From: Thermoplasma volcanium GSS1
Lineage (GTDB): Archaea > Thermoplasmatota > Thermoplasmata > Thermoplasmatales > Thermoplasmataceae
Assembly (NCBI RefSeq): GCF_000011185.1
Contig: NC_002689.2
Coordinates: 310,001-374,000 of the forward strand
Length of the DNA stretch: 64,000 nucleotides
Direction: 5' to 3'
Numbering within the stretch: position 1 is the stretch's first letter; each line of letters begins with the position of its first letter. Position numbers and translations under genes: made by a program. Under the pieces are notes generated by a model. The model had not been told where the DNA came from, ran no database searches, and was given only the letters and a program-made list of their open reading frames with translations. Shown in pieces: positions 38,241 through 47,232 of this stretch.

Positions 38241-38814
38241 AGTTGCTGCCGTTAGGGAGGAGATGGATCAGCTTATAAATAAGTATTATGAAAAATGCTT
38301 AGCTTTTGCAATTCCGTTTGATCTTAAAGTCACCAGCGATCCATGCGCTTACTTCAGACAGGGTTCCACCATCGATGGTATCTCTGAACTCTTTAGTTAT
38401 GGTTCTAAGATGTGTGATTTTAGAGGGCAGCTTGATGAAAGGGTAAAAGAAATGGCACGGCAGATACTGCCCAATACCACTGCCCTTGTTGGGGAAAGGC
38501 TGGCTATGGACCTTCTCGTCCATGCACACGGCTTAAAGAGGCTTGCCTATATGCCCTCAAGCTCAATACAGATGCTAGGGGCCGAAAGAGCCCTCTTCAC
38601 TGCAATACAGAAGAGAGGCAATACGCCTAAGTATGGAGTACTGTTCAAGTATCCTAAACTATCAACTCTCAGGCCAAGGCAGAGAGGGAAAATAGCAAGG
38701 ATTATAGCCAACAAAGTCGCAATAACCGCCAGAGCAGATTTGCTCGGTACAAAAGTTGATGCGGAATCCTTCCGTGAGAAAATCGATAATATGATTAAAT
38801 CTAGTAAGAAGTAA
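38035..38814 (+). CDS. nop5: Nop5/Nop56-type C/D box RNP protein, N-terminally short
   Basis: 260 residues. The Nop domain is clear: ILPNTTALVGERLAMDLLVHAHG, PSSSIQMLGAERALF, and KYGVLFKYPKLSTLRPRQRGKIARI. It scaffolds C/D box methylation RNPs with L7Ae and fibrillarin. Archaeal Nop5 is usually about 370-410 residues; most of the N-terminal fibrillarin-binding domain is missing. The start at 38035 is supported by GTGGAGG eight bases upstream. No fibrillarin gene is adjacent. It overlaps cbf5 by 206 nt and the convergent purF by 14 nt. Confidence 0.88.
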   Translation: MEKAMWYGIGKRMYKDLDSRYIEIFEMLRMGRTPELDGEGKKPDLRSLLIEYGNYRIKQEFTEDQAAIKVAAVREEMDQLINKYYEKCLAFAIPFDLKVTSDPCAYFRQGSTIDGISELFSYGSKMCDFRGQLDERVKEMARQILPNTTALVGERLAMDLLVHAHGLKRLAYMPSSSIQMLGAERALFTAIQKRGNTPKYGVLFKYPKLSTLRPRQRGKIARIIANKVAITARADLLGTKVDAESFREKIDNMIKSSKK

Positions 38815-40270
38815 TATTTTCTGCGAGTTTCTTTGATATATCTATAGGATATTCTCCTGTGAGGCACCCAAGGCACAGGTTATTGTTTTTCATAGATATC
38901 GCCTGTTTGAGGCCGTCAACTGAAAGAAACGCGAGTGAATCGGCCCCGATTTCTCTGTTTATCTCCTCATCGGTTTTACCGCGCGCTATGAATTGATCCT
39001 TCGTCTTCATGTCGACACCAAAATAGCATGGTGCGATTATATGCGGCGATCCAATTCTGACATGTATCTCCTTTGCGCCATATTTCCTCATTAGGCCGAC
39101 GATGAACCTCATAGTGTTTCCACGGACTATGCTATCATCTACAAGCACTACCTTCTTTCCCCCTATCACTTCGCGTATAGGATTTAGCTTCAAATGTATC
39201 GCGGCCTTCCTATCGCTCTGAGTAGGCATTATGAAGGTCCTCTCCGAATACCTATTCTTAATCAGCCCCTCTGTGTAAGGCATTCCAGATTCCATGGAAT
39301 AACCTATTGCTTGAGAACGCCCTGAATCTGGAACAGGGACGACTATGTCAGCTTCAACTGGGCTCTCCTTAGCAAGTATTCTGCCCATGTTTACCCTGGC
39401 GGCATAAACGTTTATGCCGTCTATAACGCTATCCGGCCTTGAGAAATATACATACTCAAACATGCAGTGGGCTATTCGATTTGCAGATTTGCTTACAATT
39501 GTTCTTATGCCTTCGTCAGATATCTCAACTACTTCCCCTGGTTCGATGTTTTTTATTAACGTGCCTTCGAGAGCATCTATTGCGCAGCTTTCTGAAGCTA
39601 CTATGTATCCGTCGTTATTCTTCCCTATAACCAGAGGCCTTATCCCATTTGGGTCCCTTACGGCGTAGAGGCGATCATTTATGCTTATTGCGCATGCATA
39701 AGCTCCCCTTAGGCTCTCCATGGACTGTTCGAATCCTCTTTTTAGGCCATACTTTGAGATATTTCTCGAAAGCTCTGCCAGCATAACCTCTGTATCTGAA
39801 TCGCTCTGGAACGTGATCCCTTCTTTTTTCATGGAATCACGCAATTCATCAGCGTTTACTATCTCACCGTTGTGGGATATGGTTATGTAACCGAAAGAAG
39901 AGTTCATTACAAATGGCCCAGCATTAACCACATTTTTTGATCCAGCAGTTGAATAACGTGTATGGCCTACTCCCACGTAACCTTTAATATCGTCGGTTGC
40001 AGGATTAAAAACATCTGTTACTAGGCCACTTCCTTTTTTCAACGTTACCTTCTTGCCGTCAAAAACAGCCATACCAGCCGATTCCTGGCCTCTATGTTGC
40101 AATGTTCGAAGTGCAGTTATTATGGGGTTATAGGCGTTTATCTTCCCCTTGAACCCCACAACTGCGCAATCTTCACTTGGCTTTTGCCCATTTATAGGAT
40201 CTGATCCTTGGGGCCGGGAATCCACAGTGGGAGCACCTCTTAGTCCTGACGTTATAGGTGTGGTGTCCAC
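38801..40270 (-). CDS. purF: Amidophosphoribosyltransferase
   Basis: 489 residues. It makes 5-phosphoribosylamine, the first step of purine synthesis. The catalytic Cys is C35 in [10 protein letters not shown], which implies removal of an N-terminal propeptide. The PRPP loop is [13 protein letters not shown]. Cysteines in HCMFEY, PCYFG and CLGC match the [4Fe-4S] ligands of the Bacillus-type enzyme. The start is uncertain: GTG 40270 lies inside a palindrome, whereas GTG 40225 has AGAGGTG upstream and would shorten the propeptide to about 19 residues. Confidence 0.94.
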   Translation of the reverse strand: MDTTPITSGLRGAPTVDSRPQGSDPINGQKPSEDCAVVGFKGKINAYNPIITALRTLQHRGQESAGMAVFDGKKVTLKKGSGLVTDVFNPATDDIKGYVGVGHTRYSTAGSKNVVNAGPFVMNSSFGYITISHNGEIVNADELRDSMKKEGITFQSDSDTEVMLAELSRNISKYGLKRGFEQSMESLRGAYACAISINDRLYAVRDPNGIRPLVIGKNNDGYIVASESCAIDALEGTLIKNIEPGEVVEISDEGIRTIVSKSANRIAHCMFEYVYFSRPDSVIDGINVYAARVNMGRILAKESPVEADIVVPVPDSGRSQAIGYSMESGMPYTEGLIKNRYSERTFIMPTQSDRKAAIHLKLNPIREVIGGKKVVLVDDSIVRGNTMRFIVGLMRKYGAKEIHVRIGSPHIIAPCYFGVDMKTKDQFIARGKTDEEINREIGADSLAFLSVDGLKQAISMKNNNLCLGCLTGEYPIDISKKLAENITSY

Positions 40271-40274
40271 ACCT
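40256..40274 (-). promoter_or_regulatory. Palindrome at the purF start, candidate operator
   Basis: AGGTGTGG-aca-CCACACCT (minus strand) is a perfect 8-bp inverted repeat with a 3-base centre. It lies about 30 bp downstream of the TATA-like ATAAATAA (about 40299-40306), at the expected transcription start, and includes part of GGAGG. A bound regulator or an RNA hairpin would block transcription or translation. Confidence 0.5.
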
Positions 40275-40333
40275 CCTGCAGGTTATGTGAGTCTTTTTAT
40301 TATTTATCTTTCCCATTACAGCAGTTCCATTGC

Positions 40334-40585
40334 TCATTCATTATCACCCTTCGATGGAGAAACAAAAATTACGTTATCGCCTCTAACAAGTATCCTGTCG
40401 AATACACCTTTGTTTTCTCCGTTAATAATTTCGCTCGCGTTTTGAAGGACAACGTTCATGTAAACGTCGTATCCTTCCAGTATGCCTGAATATTCCCTAT
40501 TGCCCTTTACATCTATAAGCACATTTCGTGAAAGTGCATTCTTTAGGACATCCATTGGCTTTGTGTTCGCTACAGTCTTAGGCAT
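40334..40585 (-). CDS. Sm-like archaeal protein (LSm)
   Basis: About 83 residues with Sm1 ([30 protein letters not shown] split across the fold) and Sm2 ([13 protein letters not shown]). It would form a heptameric RNA-binding ring. The frame reaches an ATG at 40597, but TATATAA (40614-40620) centred about 31 bp before 40585 favours the inner ATG. It is transcribed in the same direction as purF. Confidence 0.88.
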   Translation of the reverse strand: MPKTVANTKPMDVLKNALSRNVLIDVKGNREYSGILEGYDVYMNVVLQNASEIINGENKGVFDRILVRGDNVIFVSPSKGDNE

Positions 40586-40719
40586 GTGATTCGGCATTGA
40601 ATTGATAGTCTGTATATAACATTATTCCTTGTTTGATGGAATATGGCAATATAGCACTGCGATATATCATAATAAGTGTCCGTACATCACTTTTTAATAC
40701 GTTAAAAAAATACTAGTTT

Positions 40720-41553
40720 GTGAAAGCTATAGTGTTTGGTGGATCCGGCTTCATAGGTAGCCACATCGTTAATTCTCTAGAGGCCGATTCAGTGGCGTAC
40801 TATTCGCTGGAAAAGGGAACAAATGTTAAGCGCAATGATGCAGTGTGGATCCAGGGCGACGTAACTGACTACAGCAAGGTTGAGGCTTCTATGGCCGGCT
40901 ATGATACTGTCTTCTTTGCCGTTGAAGACTGGGCTGCTGATGAAGCAAGAAATCGTGAGATCCTGCTTAACGGGATAAAAAATGTTGTATCTGCAATAAA
41001 GAAAGCTAGCACAGATCAGAAACTCGTATCATTTTCTATGATAAACCAACCTTCCTATCCTCTCGAGTATTTTAGGACAAAGAGGCTGGTTGAAGATAAT
41101 ACCAGAGTGCTCAAAAACGGGCTTGTAGTAAGGCTTTCTATCGTCTTTGGAGATGGAGACCACTTTACAGATAGGTTTGTAAAACTTGCTGAGCAGGTTT
41201 CCCACCTCCCAGAGGAAGGGAATCTTGCACCAGTATACGTTGGTGACGTAGTTACTGTGGTAAATAGCATAATAAAGAGGGAAGGTGTGTACGATATATG
41301 CAGCAATGATAACCTACCGCTAATAAGAATAATCAATTACATAAGGAAAAACATAGGGAAAAAGGAAATTGGAAGTGTGAAATTGGAGAAAGGGCTTTCA
41401 ATGCTCACAGAAACCGGCCTATTCAGCAGGTATGAAGCGGAGCTTATGTTTCAGGACTACTACAGAGAAACCAGCATACTCGACAGATACGTGAAAAATC
41501 CGACATCTTACCTTGACTTTCTGCGCAGCATATTGGTGGAACACACCACCTAA
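40720..41553 (+). CDS. Atypical extended short-chain dehydrogenase (NDUFA9-like)
   Basis: 277 residues with an N-terminal Rossmann motif VFGGSGFIGSHIV and NDUFA9-like features (FRTKRLVEDN; VVRLSIVFGDGDHFTDRFV). The catalytic Tyr of classical SDRs is not obvious. The start is GTG about 24 bp after a TTTAATAC box. Relatives bind NAD(P)H structurally or act on quinone- or lipid-linked substrates. Function unassigned. Confidence 0.78.
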   Translation: MKAIVFGGSGFIGSHIVNSLEADSVAYYSLEKGTNVKRNDAVWIQGDVTDYSKVEASMAGYDTVFFAVEDWAADEARNREILLNGIKNVVSAIKKASTDQKLVSFSMINQPSYPLEYFRTKRLVEDNTRVLKNGLVVRLSIVFGDGDHFTDRFVKLAEQVSHLPEEGNLAPVYVGDVVTVVNSIIKREGVYDICSNDNLPLIRIINYIRKNIGKKEIGSVKLEKGLSMLTETGLFSRYEAELMFQDYYRETSILDRYVKNPTSYLDFLRSILVEHTT

Positions 41554-41554
41554 A

Positions 41555-42022
41555 TTATAGCCTAACATCCCCGAGACCCTCCCTCAATATGACTGCCCCT
41601 ATCTTGTAGAGGGCCATAATATTTTCATCACTTACCTTATTTACAAATCTTTCGTCTTCTCTTAGTTTTGACAACCAATATACAGCATTGTCTATATGGC
41701 TTCTAGCTAGCATAAGGTATAGGCTCCACTTTGATCCAGAATTGCATTTTTCCTTAATATCATACCACTCTTCCTCTGTGAACTTTAACCTCTTTTCCTG
41801 GAATTCATTTAGTTTAGATTCTTCGTCGTACAGGCTGTTATAAACTGTATCGAGCATGTCAAGAAGTTCCCTCGTCTCATTAACCTTAACGCCCTCCGAA
41901 ACCGCTAACCCTATGAATGCTTCAGCAGATTCTATCTCGCTTCTAAACTTGAAAAATACATGATCAAGCGGAAGATTATCATCAATTACTGGACAATACC
42001 TAACATTTTCCATATCTATCAA
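41555..42022 (-). CDS. Hypothetical all-helical protein
   Basis: 155 residues, helical and acidic ([36 protein letters not shown]). It loosely recalls the five-helix bundle of cobalamin adenosyltransferases but lacks clear ATP-binding residues, so I do not assign that function. Convergent with the SDR gene, with one base between the stops. Confidence 0.5.
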   Translation of the reverse strand: MIDMENVRYCPVIDDNLPLDHVFFKFRSEIESAEAFIGLAVSEGVKVNETRELLDMLDTVYNSLYDEESKLNEFQEKRLKFTEEEWYDIKEKCNSGSKWSLYLMLARSHIDNAVYWLSKLREDERFVNKVSDENIMALYKIGAVILREGLGDVRL

Positions 42023-42109
42023 CGCACTAATTTTATGGACTGATTAAAAGATTTTTTAGCTTTGAGACCTAAAAGTCAAAATTTAATTCTATCCGAGGCA
42101 TAGTGAACT

Positions 42110-43009
42110 ATGGATCATCTCAACGTATTTACGTATGGTATTGAAGACATATTAAGGGAAATAGCAAAGAAAGGCACAGAAAGCGACATAAGGATTTATA
42201 ACAGGAAGGACGAGAATTCTATAATGACATTCTCAGAACCAATACGGTACCCTGATAAAGTGTCCTCATTGACTGATTCAATATACCCAATGGATACGTT
42301 CATAATTAACGGAAATAAGCTGGATAAAAATCTTGGGGAGGTTATACTAGCCCTTGATCTTTTCTCAAAGAAAAAAGGAATAATCGTGGCGGATGAAGAT
42401 AAAAGACCTGTTATTGATAGAGTAATGAAAGATACTGAGATATCATACGAATATTTCAGTGGAAGGCCAATGGAAATTGTCGATCTGTTAAAGAAAATAA
42501 ATCCAGTCCGGAAAAAAGATAAGCCCCTTGTGGTTATAGACCATTATTTCAAGGTAAAGAGCGTTGGCACAGTTGTTTTGGGGTTCGTGCTTTCTGGTAT
42601 TGTGAAAAAACACGATGATCTTTACCTCTCGGAGGTAAATAGGCAAGTCCAGATAAGGTCAATACAAGTGAACGATGTAGATGTTGATGAAGCAGAAGCT
42701 GGAACGCGTGTTGGGTTAGCCCTCAGGAATGTAGAGGTGGAGGAACTATCTAGGGGAATGTTCTTAGCTCCAGAGCAATTTGAATATTTTCAGGCCGTCA
42801 GCGATGATGTATCTTTCCATAGGTCACTCAGGAACAAAGACACCCTTTCTGATCCATATGTAAGCGATATTATGAACTATGTAAAGTGCAACCAAGAGGG
42901 CGAAAATTTGACATTTAGACAAAAGCTGCCAGTCATAAAAGATTCAGTGGTTATATCGGATCAGAATGGATTCCCGAGGGTTGTTGGAAAGGCTAGCATT
43001 TCAAAATGA
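42110..43009 (+). CDS. EF-Tu/SelB-like protein without a GTP-binding loop
   Basis: 299 residues. The second half matches translation-factor beta barrels, especially domain 2 (FKVKSVGTVVLGFVLSGIVKKHDDLYL, then AGTRVGLALRNVEVEELSRGMFL). The first 130 residues resemble a G domain in size and alternating pattern but have no P-loop GxxxxGK[ST] and no NKxD. It therefore looks like a pseudo-GTPase paralogue of aEF1A/SelB. A TATA-like AATTTAATTC is about 27 bp before the ATG. Confidence 0.7.
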   Translation: MDHLNVFTYGIEDILREIAKKGTESDIRIYNRKDENSIMTFSEPIRYPDKVSSLTDSIYPMDTFIINGNKLDKNLGEVILALDLFSKKKGIIVADEDKRPVIDRVMKDTEISYEYFSGRPMEIVDLLKKINPVRKKDKPLVVIDHYFKVKSVGTVVLGFVLSGIVKKHDDLYLSEVNRQVQIRSIQVNDVDVDEAEAGTRVGLALRNVEVEELSRGMFLAPEQFEYFQAVSDDVSFHRSLRNKDTLSDPYVSDIMNYVKCNQEGENLTFRQKLPVIKDSVVISDQNGFPRVVGKASISK

Positions 43010-43023
43010 ACGGTATCATTTAA

Positions 43024-43036
43024 CCTAAAATGTTAG
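43024..43036 (+). promoter_or_regulatory. Palindrome-like site upstream of the cupredoxin promoter
   Basis: CCTAAAATGTTAG differs by one base from CCTAACATGTTAG at the promoter of the HTH_10 regulator gene (47911-47923). Here it lies just upstream of the TATA-like GTTAAATATT (43045-43054), the place for an activator site. Confidence 0.5.
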
Positions 43037-43068
43037 CTTTTACAGTTAAATATTGATACCATATAATT

Positions 43069-43785
43069 ATGCGAAGCAAAATGGACGATAAGGTATTTTA
43101 TGCATTGGTTACAGCAGTTGTGGTCATAGGTGGTATAGGCATAGGCGTAGCTTATTCGTATACAAGTTCACATCCAGTGACGGTACAGGCTACAGGCCCA
43201 TACTATCTTACTATGGTGGTCACACCAAATAACCCATACCAAATAAATGCTACGTTTGAGCACAGGCAGCCGTCCTACTTTATTGTAGGGCCGAATAATA
43301 CACTTGAATCTGCAGCTACAATAAATCTGCCAGCCCACAGAGAAATCATATTGACAATAATAGACTATGATTCCGGCCCAACGCCTAACATAGGCCCAAC
43401 AGGTACATCGAACAATACCACGTACACTAAGGTCATTGGGACTGTAGGGAACGTTGAGTATGTTTATAACTCCACTATACCTGTCTCTTCCTATTCCAAG
43501 AATACTACTCAGATACAAAAGCCAGAAGCTATAAGCCAGATACCTTGGTATGGAAATTCAAGCTGGGGCTATAACATAACGCACACCTTTACTATATTGA
43601 GCGGTTCAACAATACTTGTCAACATTCCAAGCTGGGGCGGATCAACAACCGTAGCCTACCTTTACCTCAACAACACCGGTACCTACAACTGGCAGTGTTT
43701 TGTGCCTTGTGGTTACGGTAACGATGGCTGGGGTGCCGCTATGGTTACCGCAGGTTGGATGACCGGCACAGTAAACGTTCAGTAA
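43069..43785 (+). CDS. Membrane-anchored cupredoxin with CuA-like Cys pair
   Basis: 238 residues: an N-terminal membrane anchor or signal, an Asn/Thr-rich extracellular linker, and a C-terminal cupredoxin barrel. The copper-site residues seen are H172 (ITHTF), C210 and C214 (QCFVPCGYG), and M225 or M231. The C-x3-C-G spacing is that of CuA in oxidase subunit II, but the CuA His after the second Cys is Asn (N218). It could be a degenerate CuA or a blue-copper site. The start may be ATG 43081, giving MDDKVFY. First gene of the cupredoxin/polyferredoxin cluster. Confidence 0.72.
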   Translation: MRSKMDDKVFYALVTAVVVIGGIGIGVAYSYTSSHPVTVQATGPYYLTMVVTPNNPYQINATFEHRQPSYFIVGPNNTLESAATINLPAHREIILTIIDYDSGPTPNIGPTGTSNNTTYTKVIGTVGNVEYVYNSTIPVSSYSKNTTQIQKPEAISQIPWYGNSSWGYNITHTFTILSGSTILVNIPSWGGSTTVAYLYLNNTGTYNWQCFVPCGYGNDGWGAAMVTAGWMTGTVNVQ

Positions 43786-43789
43786 ACAG

Positions 43790-45256
43790 ATGTGTATGGA
43801 TAAGAGAATTTTTTATATTTTTTATATATTATCAATTTTATTTCTAATTTCGTCCTTTATATTGCCATACAAAAAATTCATCTTTGTTGATACGGATGCG
43901 ATAATGTACGTTATTTCTATATTATCACTTATTTCCCTCTTTATGATAATCTCATCTCTAAAATTACGTTGGAAGCAAATAAATCTTTACTCTCTTTCTT
44001 TTTTAATGGTTGTCTACATCCTATCTGGATGGATACTTTTTGGGTATTCCGATTTTCCTTTAATTGTAATAGCTATACTTTTATTTTCTGCTTACTATAT
44101 TCACTTTCTAACTGACATTGAATGGAAGAAGGTCCGCTTGCCCGCTTTTTACATTACTCTATTTATCATGTTTTATATCGGCGGCATTATTCAGATCCCG
44201 CTGCCAAATAATGCACCTATAGCAGTTGATTCGGCGCTTTCTGTGTTCACCGCGATGGGGGCAAAAGTATCGCTCCTAGACTCCGGCGGAGTATTTGTTA
44301 TATCGAAGAACGTTGTTGTGTTGATGAGTCCTTGGCTTCTGTTGATGTTTGTTGCCCTCTCTTCTCTAGTAGCGGAAAATTACTATCAAATCATATCGTA
44401 TGCCTCAGGAGCCGGAAACGCAATTGGTTCTGTAGTATATGGCTTAACAAGTGCGTTCAGTTGCCAATGTGAAAGTTATATATCTCTTCTGCCAGCTCTG
44501 GCGGCTGTGATAATTGATACTGTCCTCTTACCTGTGGTCTTTTTAAGCCTTTTTCTCTTAATCTTTACGTATATTTTTGTCTCAATGTATTACAAGAAGG
44601 GCAAGCACGTTTCGCTATTTTCCTCGGACCTAGAAGGCGGATATAGGAAATTAGCGATTTCATTCTATGTAACAGTATTATGTTTGATACCTGCGTTAGA
44701 CAGCATACTTGTAGGTATAGGGTATGAGAAAAACTTGATCTTCTTCTTCGTTTCTGGCATGGGAATGGTTCTAGAAGGATTCGTGTTATCGATTCTGCTG
44801 ACGAGGTTCACATCGTTTAGTTATAAGTCAACATTCCTTGCACTCTTATTTTCATTGCTTGGTTTAATCCTCTCTTTCCTCTGGTACTACCCAAATGCCA
44901 CTTATTTTGCATACTATCAGCCTGCAGGATATGGTTTAATGTCTTTCCTACAGCTCTTGGCGGGAGTTTTTGTAGGTTTGGGCTACTCGTTATATAAAAA
45001 TAGATACCTGTTTCTTGAATACATAACAGTTGCATATAGCATATTACCTTTAGCTATTTTCTACCTATCTAATGTTGCTGTTTATAACTTATGGGTACGT
45101 TTCCCGCTTGAGTATGTAACGCTCGCCACTCTTTTTGAATGGGTATCTATGCTTCCATTGATGTGGTTTTCTACCCACCTCTCGCTTAATAACATAAAGT
45201 ATAGCGAAGGGAGTAAAGTAATAGTATCGACGAGAGGTGAAGATGTACGCTCGTAG
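43790..45256 (+). CDS. Polytopic membrane protein of unknown family
   Basis: 488 residues with about 12-13 hydrophobic spans and few charged residues. A Cys-x-Cys pair (AFSCQCESYISLLPA) lies between spans. I recognise no family. It begins 4 bp after the cupredoxin stop and precedes the polyferredoxin by 26 bp, so all three are probably co-transcribed. It might be the transmembrane quinone or heme/copper-handling partner; that is inference from position. Confidence 0.65.
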   Translation: MCMDKRIFYIFYILSILFLISSFILPYKKFIFVDTDAIMYVISILSLISLFMIISSLKLRWKQINLYSLSFLMVVYILSGWILFGYSDFPLIVIAILLFSAYYIHFLTDIEWKKVRLPAFYITLFIMFYIGGIIQIPLPNNAPIAVDSALSVFTAMGAKVSLLDSGGVFVISKNVVVLMSPWLLLMFVALSSLVAENYYQIISYASGAGNAIGSVVYGLTSAFSCQCESYISLLPALAAVIIDTVLLPVVFLSLFLLIFTYIFVSMYYKKGKHVSLFSSDLEGGYRKLAISFYVTVLCLIPALDSILVGIGYEKNLIFFFVSGMGMVLEGFVLSILLTRFTSFSYKSTFLALLFSLLGLILSFLWYYPNATYFAYYQPAGYGLMSFLQLLAGVFVGLGYSLYKNRYLFLEYITVAYSILPLAIFYLSNVAVYNLWVRFPLEYVTLATLFEWVSMLPLMWFSTHLSLNNIKYSEGSKVIVSTRGEDVRS

Positions 45257-45282
45257 CTGAAGCTTTATCAATTGAAGTTGTG

Positions 45283-47232
45283 ATGTCTTTTGTACTGATA
45301 TATTTTATAAGGATATCCCACCTAAAAGGAACGCTGTCATACTTCGAATTATTCATCCTAGCAATGATGGCTTCTATGTTTTTCTCCCTAATACTATTAT
45401 TTTCATGGCCTCTTACCTTTAAATTGGTTGAGGACGCCATCGACATCTCTATGTTGGCAATGGGCCTAATACTAGTTTACTATGTATCGAGAACAGGAAA
45501 TAAATCTGATTTAAAATTCAAAAGCATACATATTTTGCCTTTGCTGGTAGTTTTCAACGAGGTTTTAATGTCCATATTTCTATACCAAGCACTATATCAT
45601 CGCGAACCTATAACAATAAACAATCTATTATCTGTGTTTTCAGCGAGCATTTCCAGCTATCTTTTCATACTGCCAATGGAAATTGAGATGATTTTTTCCA
45701 TATTGTTTCTAGAGAACGATAGGCTTAAAAAGATCGCTTTTTCTTCAATCGCGGGCATCTCACTTTTCAATCCTGCCATAGTGCCATCGCGTGCATTATT
45801 TTTGTCTGGAACTATTTACTCAGCCATTTCTATGGTTATCTTTATGATCATCATCTTTGAGGAGATAGCTAGAAGGTTTGATACGATGAACTATGGAAGG
45901 ATACGAATGCTAGTCATTCTATTCCTTATATTTACGCTCTCCTCAGCAGGTATACTCTTAGGTGATATCTACGTTAAATCACAATACTATTGGCTCCTGG
46001 CAGTATCTATGCTCTCTGGCATGTATTACTATCTTTACTATCTGAACAGTACTTTATTACGGAACGGTAAGCCGGGCTGGGTAAATAACAGATACAATAT
46101 GTTTTACGTACTCGGGCTATCGTTCGCAAGCGAATGGCTTATCTCGGCTGCTATAGAATTTATATCATCCTCTTCAGTGCGTGGTACGCTTGGGTTTCTA
46201 ACGTCGTTTGGAATTGAGCAGGCCTCAAGCCTCAGTCAATACCTTGTTTACGGCCTATATGTATTCGGGTCCGTTACGAACAACTACGTTTTCTTGCTAG
46301 TCATGGGATCTGAGATGATAGCGCTTGTGATTTTTAGGATGCGATCTCTGAAATGGAGAGAAAAGAAATGGAACTTAGCTATGGCGATAGCTGCCTATGC
46401 TCTTTATACCATCTTCTGGCCTAACTTTGCTCCAGCGTCCTATTACTCAAAGGTACCGTTGTGGGGTAACGTTGGGAGTCTTGGGCCTGTCTATCCAGGG
46501 ATATTGTTAGCCTTAATCGGCAGTTACGTATTGTACGCCATTTTGGCCCTGCTATTCGGGAGAAGAAGTTACTGTAGCACATTATGCCCCTCGGCTGTAA
46601 TGTACGGGGGGACTCTTGGTCAGGCAATGATAAAGTATAATTATACTGCACCATTAAGCCGAAAAAATATAGGGAGCAGGTTTAAGGGATATTTGTACCC
46701 TATTATAACGTCCTCATGGATACTCATATTAATTGCATCGTATATTTCCTATAGAATATCTGTAACAGGCAACGACGCAGTCTCGATCTACGGCATCGAT
46801 CCTGCTATATTTTATTCGTATATAGTTTGGAACGTCATGTGGTATTTATTTTTTATATCTATACCGCTGATCGGAATGAGCCCATGCAGGCGATACGGTT
46901 GGTGTACCACCGGGACATTTGTCGGATTTTTCAGCAAAATTGGATTCTTTAGGCTTAAGGTAAGAGACCCATCCATTTGCTTGAAGTGCGAAACTAAGGC
47001 TTGCGCAACAGCATGCGAAGTTGGCGCAGGCGATCTGCCAGGCCAGTTTATAAAGCAAGGATATTTCAAGAGCGCTAAATGTGTAGGATCCGGTTCTTGT
47101 GTGATAGCTTGCCCTTACAATAATATATACTTCTATGACATACGCAGCTTCATTTCCGATAGACTCTCAAAATTTAGAAAAAAGGAAGAGGGAGAAACTC
47201 ACCTAGATCTTTCTGTAGATCGCATCAGGTAG
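45283..47232 (+). CDS. NapH/NosR-like membrane polyferredoxin
   Basis: 649 residues: a long N-terminal multi-span region, then a NapH/CcoG-like core with Cys pairs YCSTLCPSA and PCRRYGWCTTG. A C-terminal 2x[4Fe-4S] ferredoxin follows (CLKCETKACATACE; CVGSGSCVIACPYN). Such proteins pass electrons from quinol to a periplasmic or extracellular acceptor. Here the adjacent cupredoxin is the obvious candidate. The frame includes GTG 45280; ATG 45283 is taken. Its end overlaps the convergent crotonase gene by 34 nt. Confidence 0.78.
   Translation: MSFVLIYFIRISHLKGTLSYFELFILAMMASMFFSLILLFSWPLTFKLVEDAIDISMLAMGLILVYYVSRTGNKSDLKFKSIHILPLLVVFNEVLMSIFLYQALYHREPITINNLLSVFSASISSYLFILPMEIEMIFSILFLENDRLKKIAFSSIAGISLFNPAIVPSRALFLSGTIYSAISMVIFMIIIFEEIARRFDTMNYGRIRMLVILFLIFTLSSAGILLGDIYVKSQYYWLLAVSMLSGMYYYLYYLNSTLLRNGKPGWVNNRYNMFYVLGLSFASEWLISAAIEFISSSSVRGTLGFLTSFGIEQASSLSQYLVYGLYVFGSVTNNYVFLLVMGSEMIALVIFRMRSLKWREKKWNLAMAIAAYALYTIFWPNFAPASYYSKVPLWGNVGSLGPVYPGILLALIGSYVLYAILALLFGRRSYCSTLCPSAVMYGGTLGQAMIKYNYTAPLSRKNIGSRFKGYLYPIITSSWILILIASYISYRISVTGNDAVSIYGIDPAIFYSYIVWNVMWYLFFISIPLIGMSPCRRYGWCTTGTFVGFFSKIGFFRLKVRDPSICLKCETKACATACEVGAGDLPGQFIKQGYFKSAKCVGSGSCVIACPYNNIYFYDIRSFISDRLSKFRKKEEGETHLDLSVDRIR

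Noticed and set aside
41561-41568. Another CCTAACAT half-site
   Set aside because: It lies inside the 3' end of a coding gene, has no second half, and no promoter follows.
41555-42022. Cobalamin adenosyltransferase assignment for the helical protein
   Set aside because: Only a loose helix pattern agrees; the ATP-binding N-terminal motif is missing.
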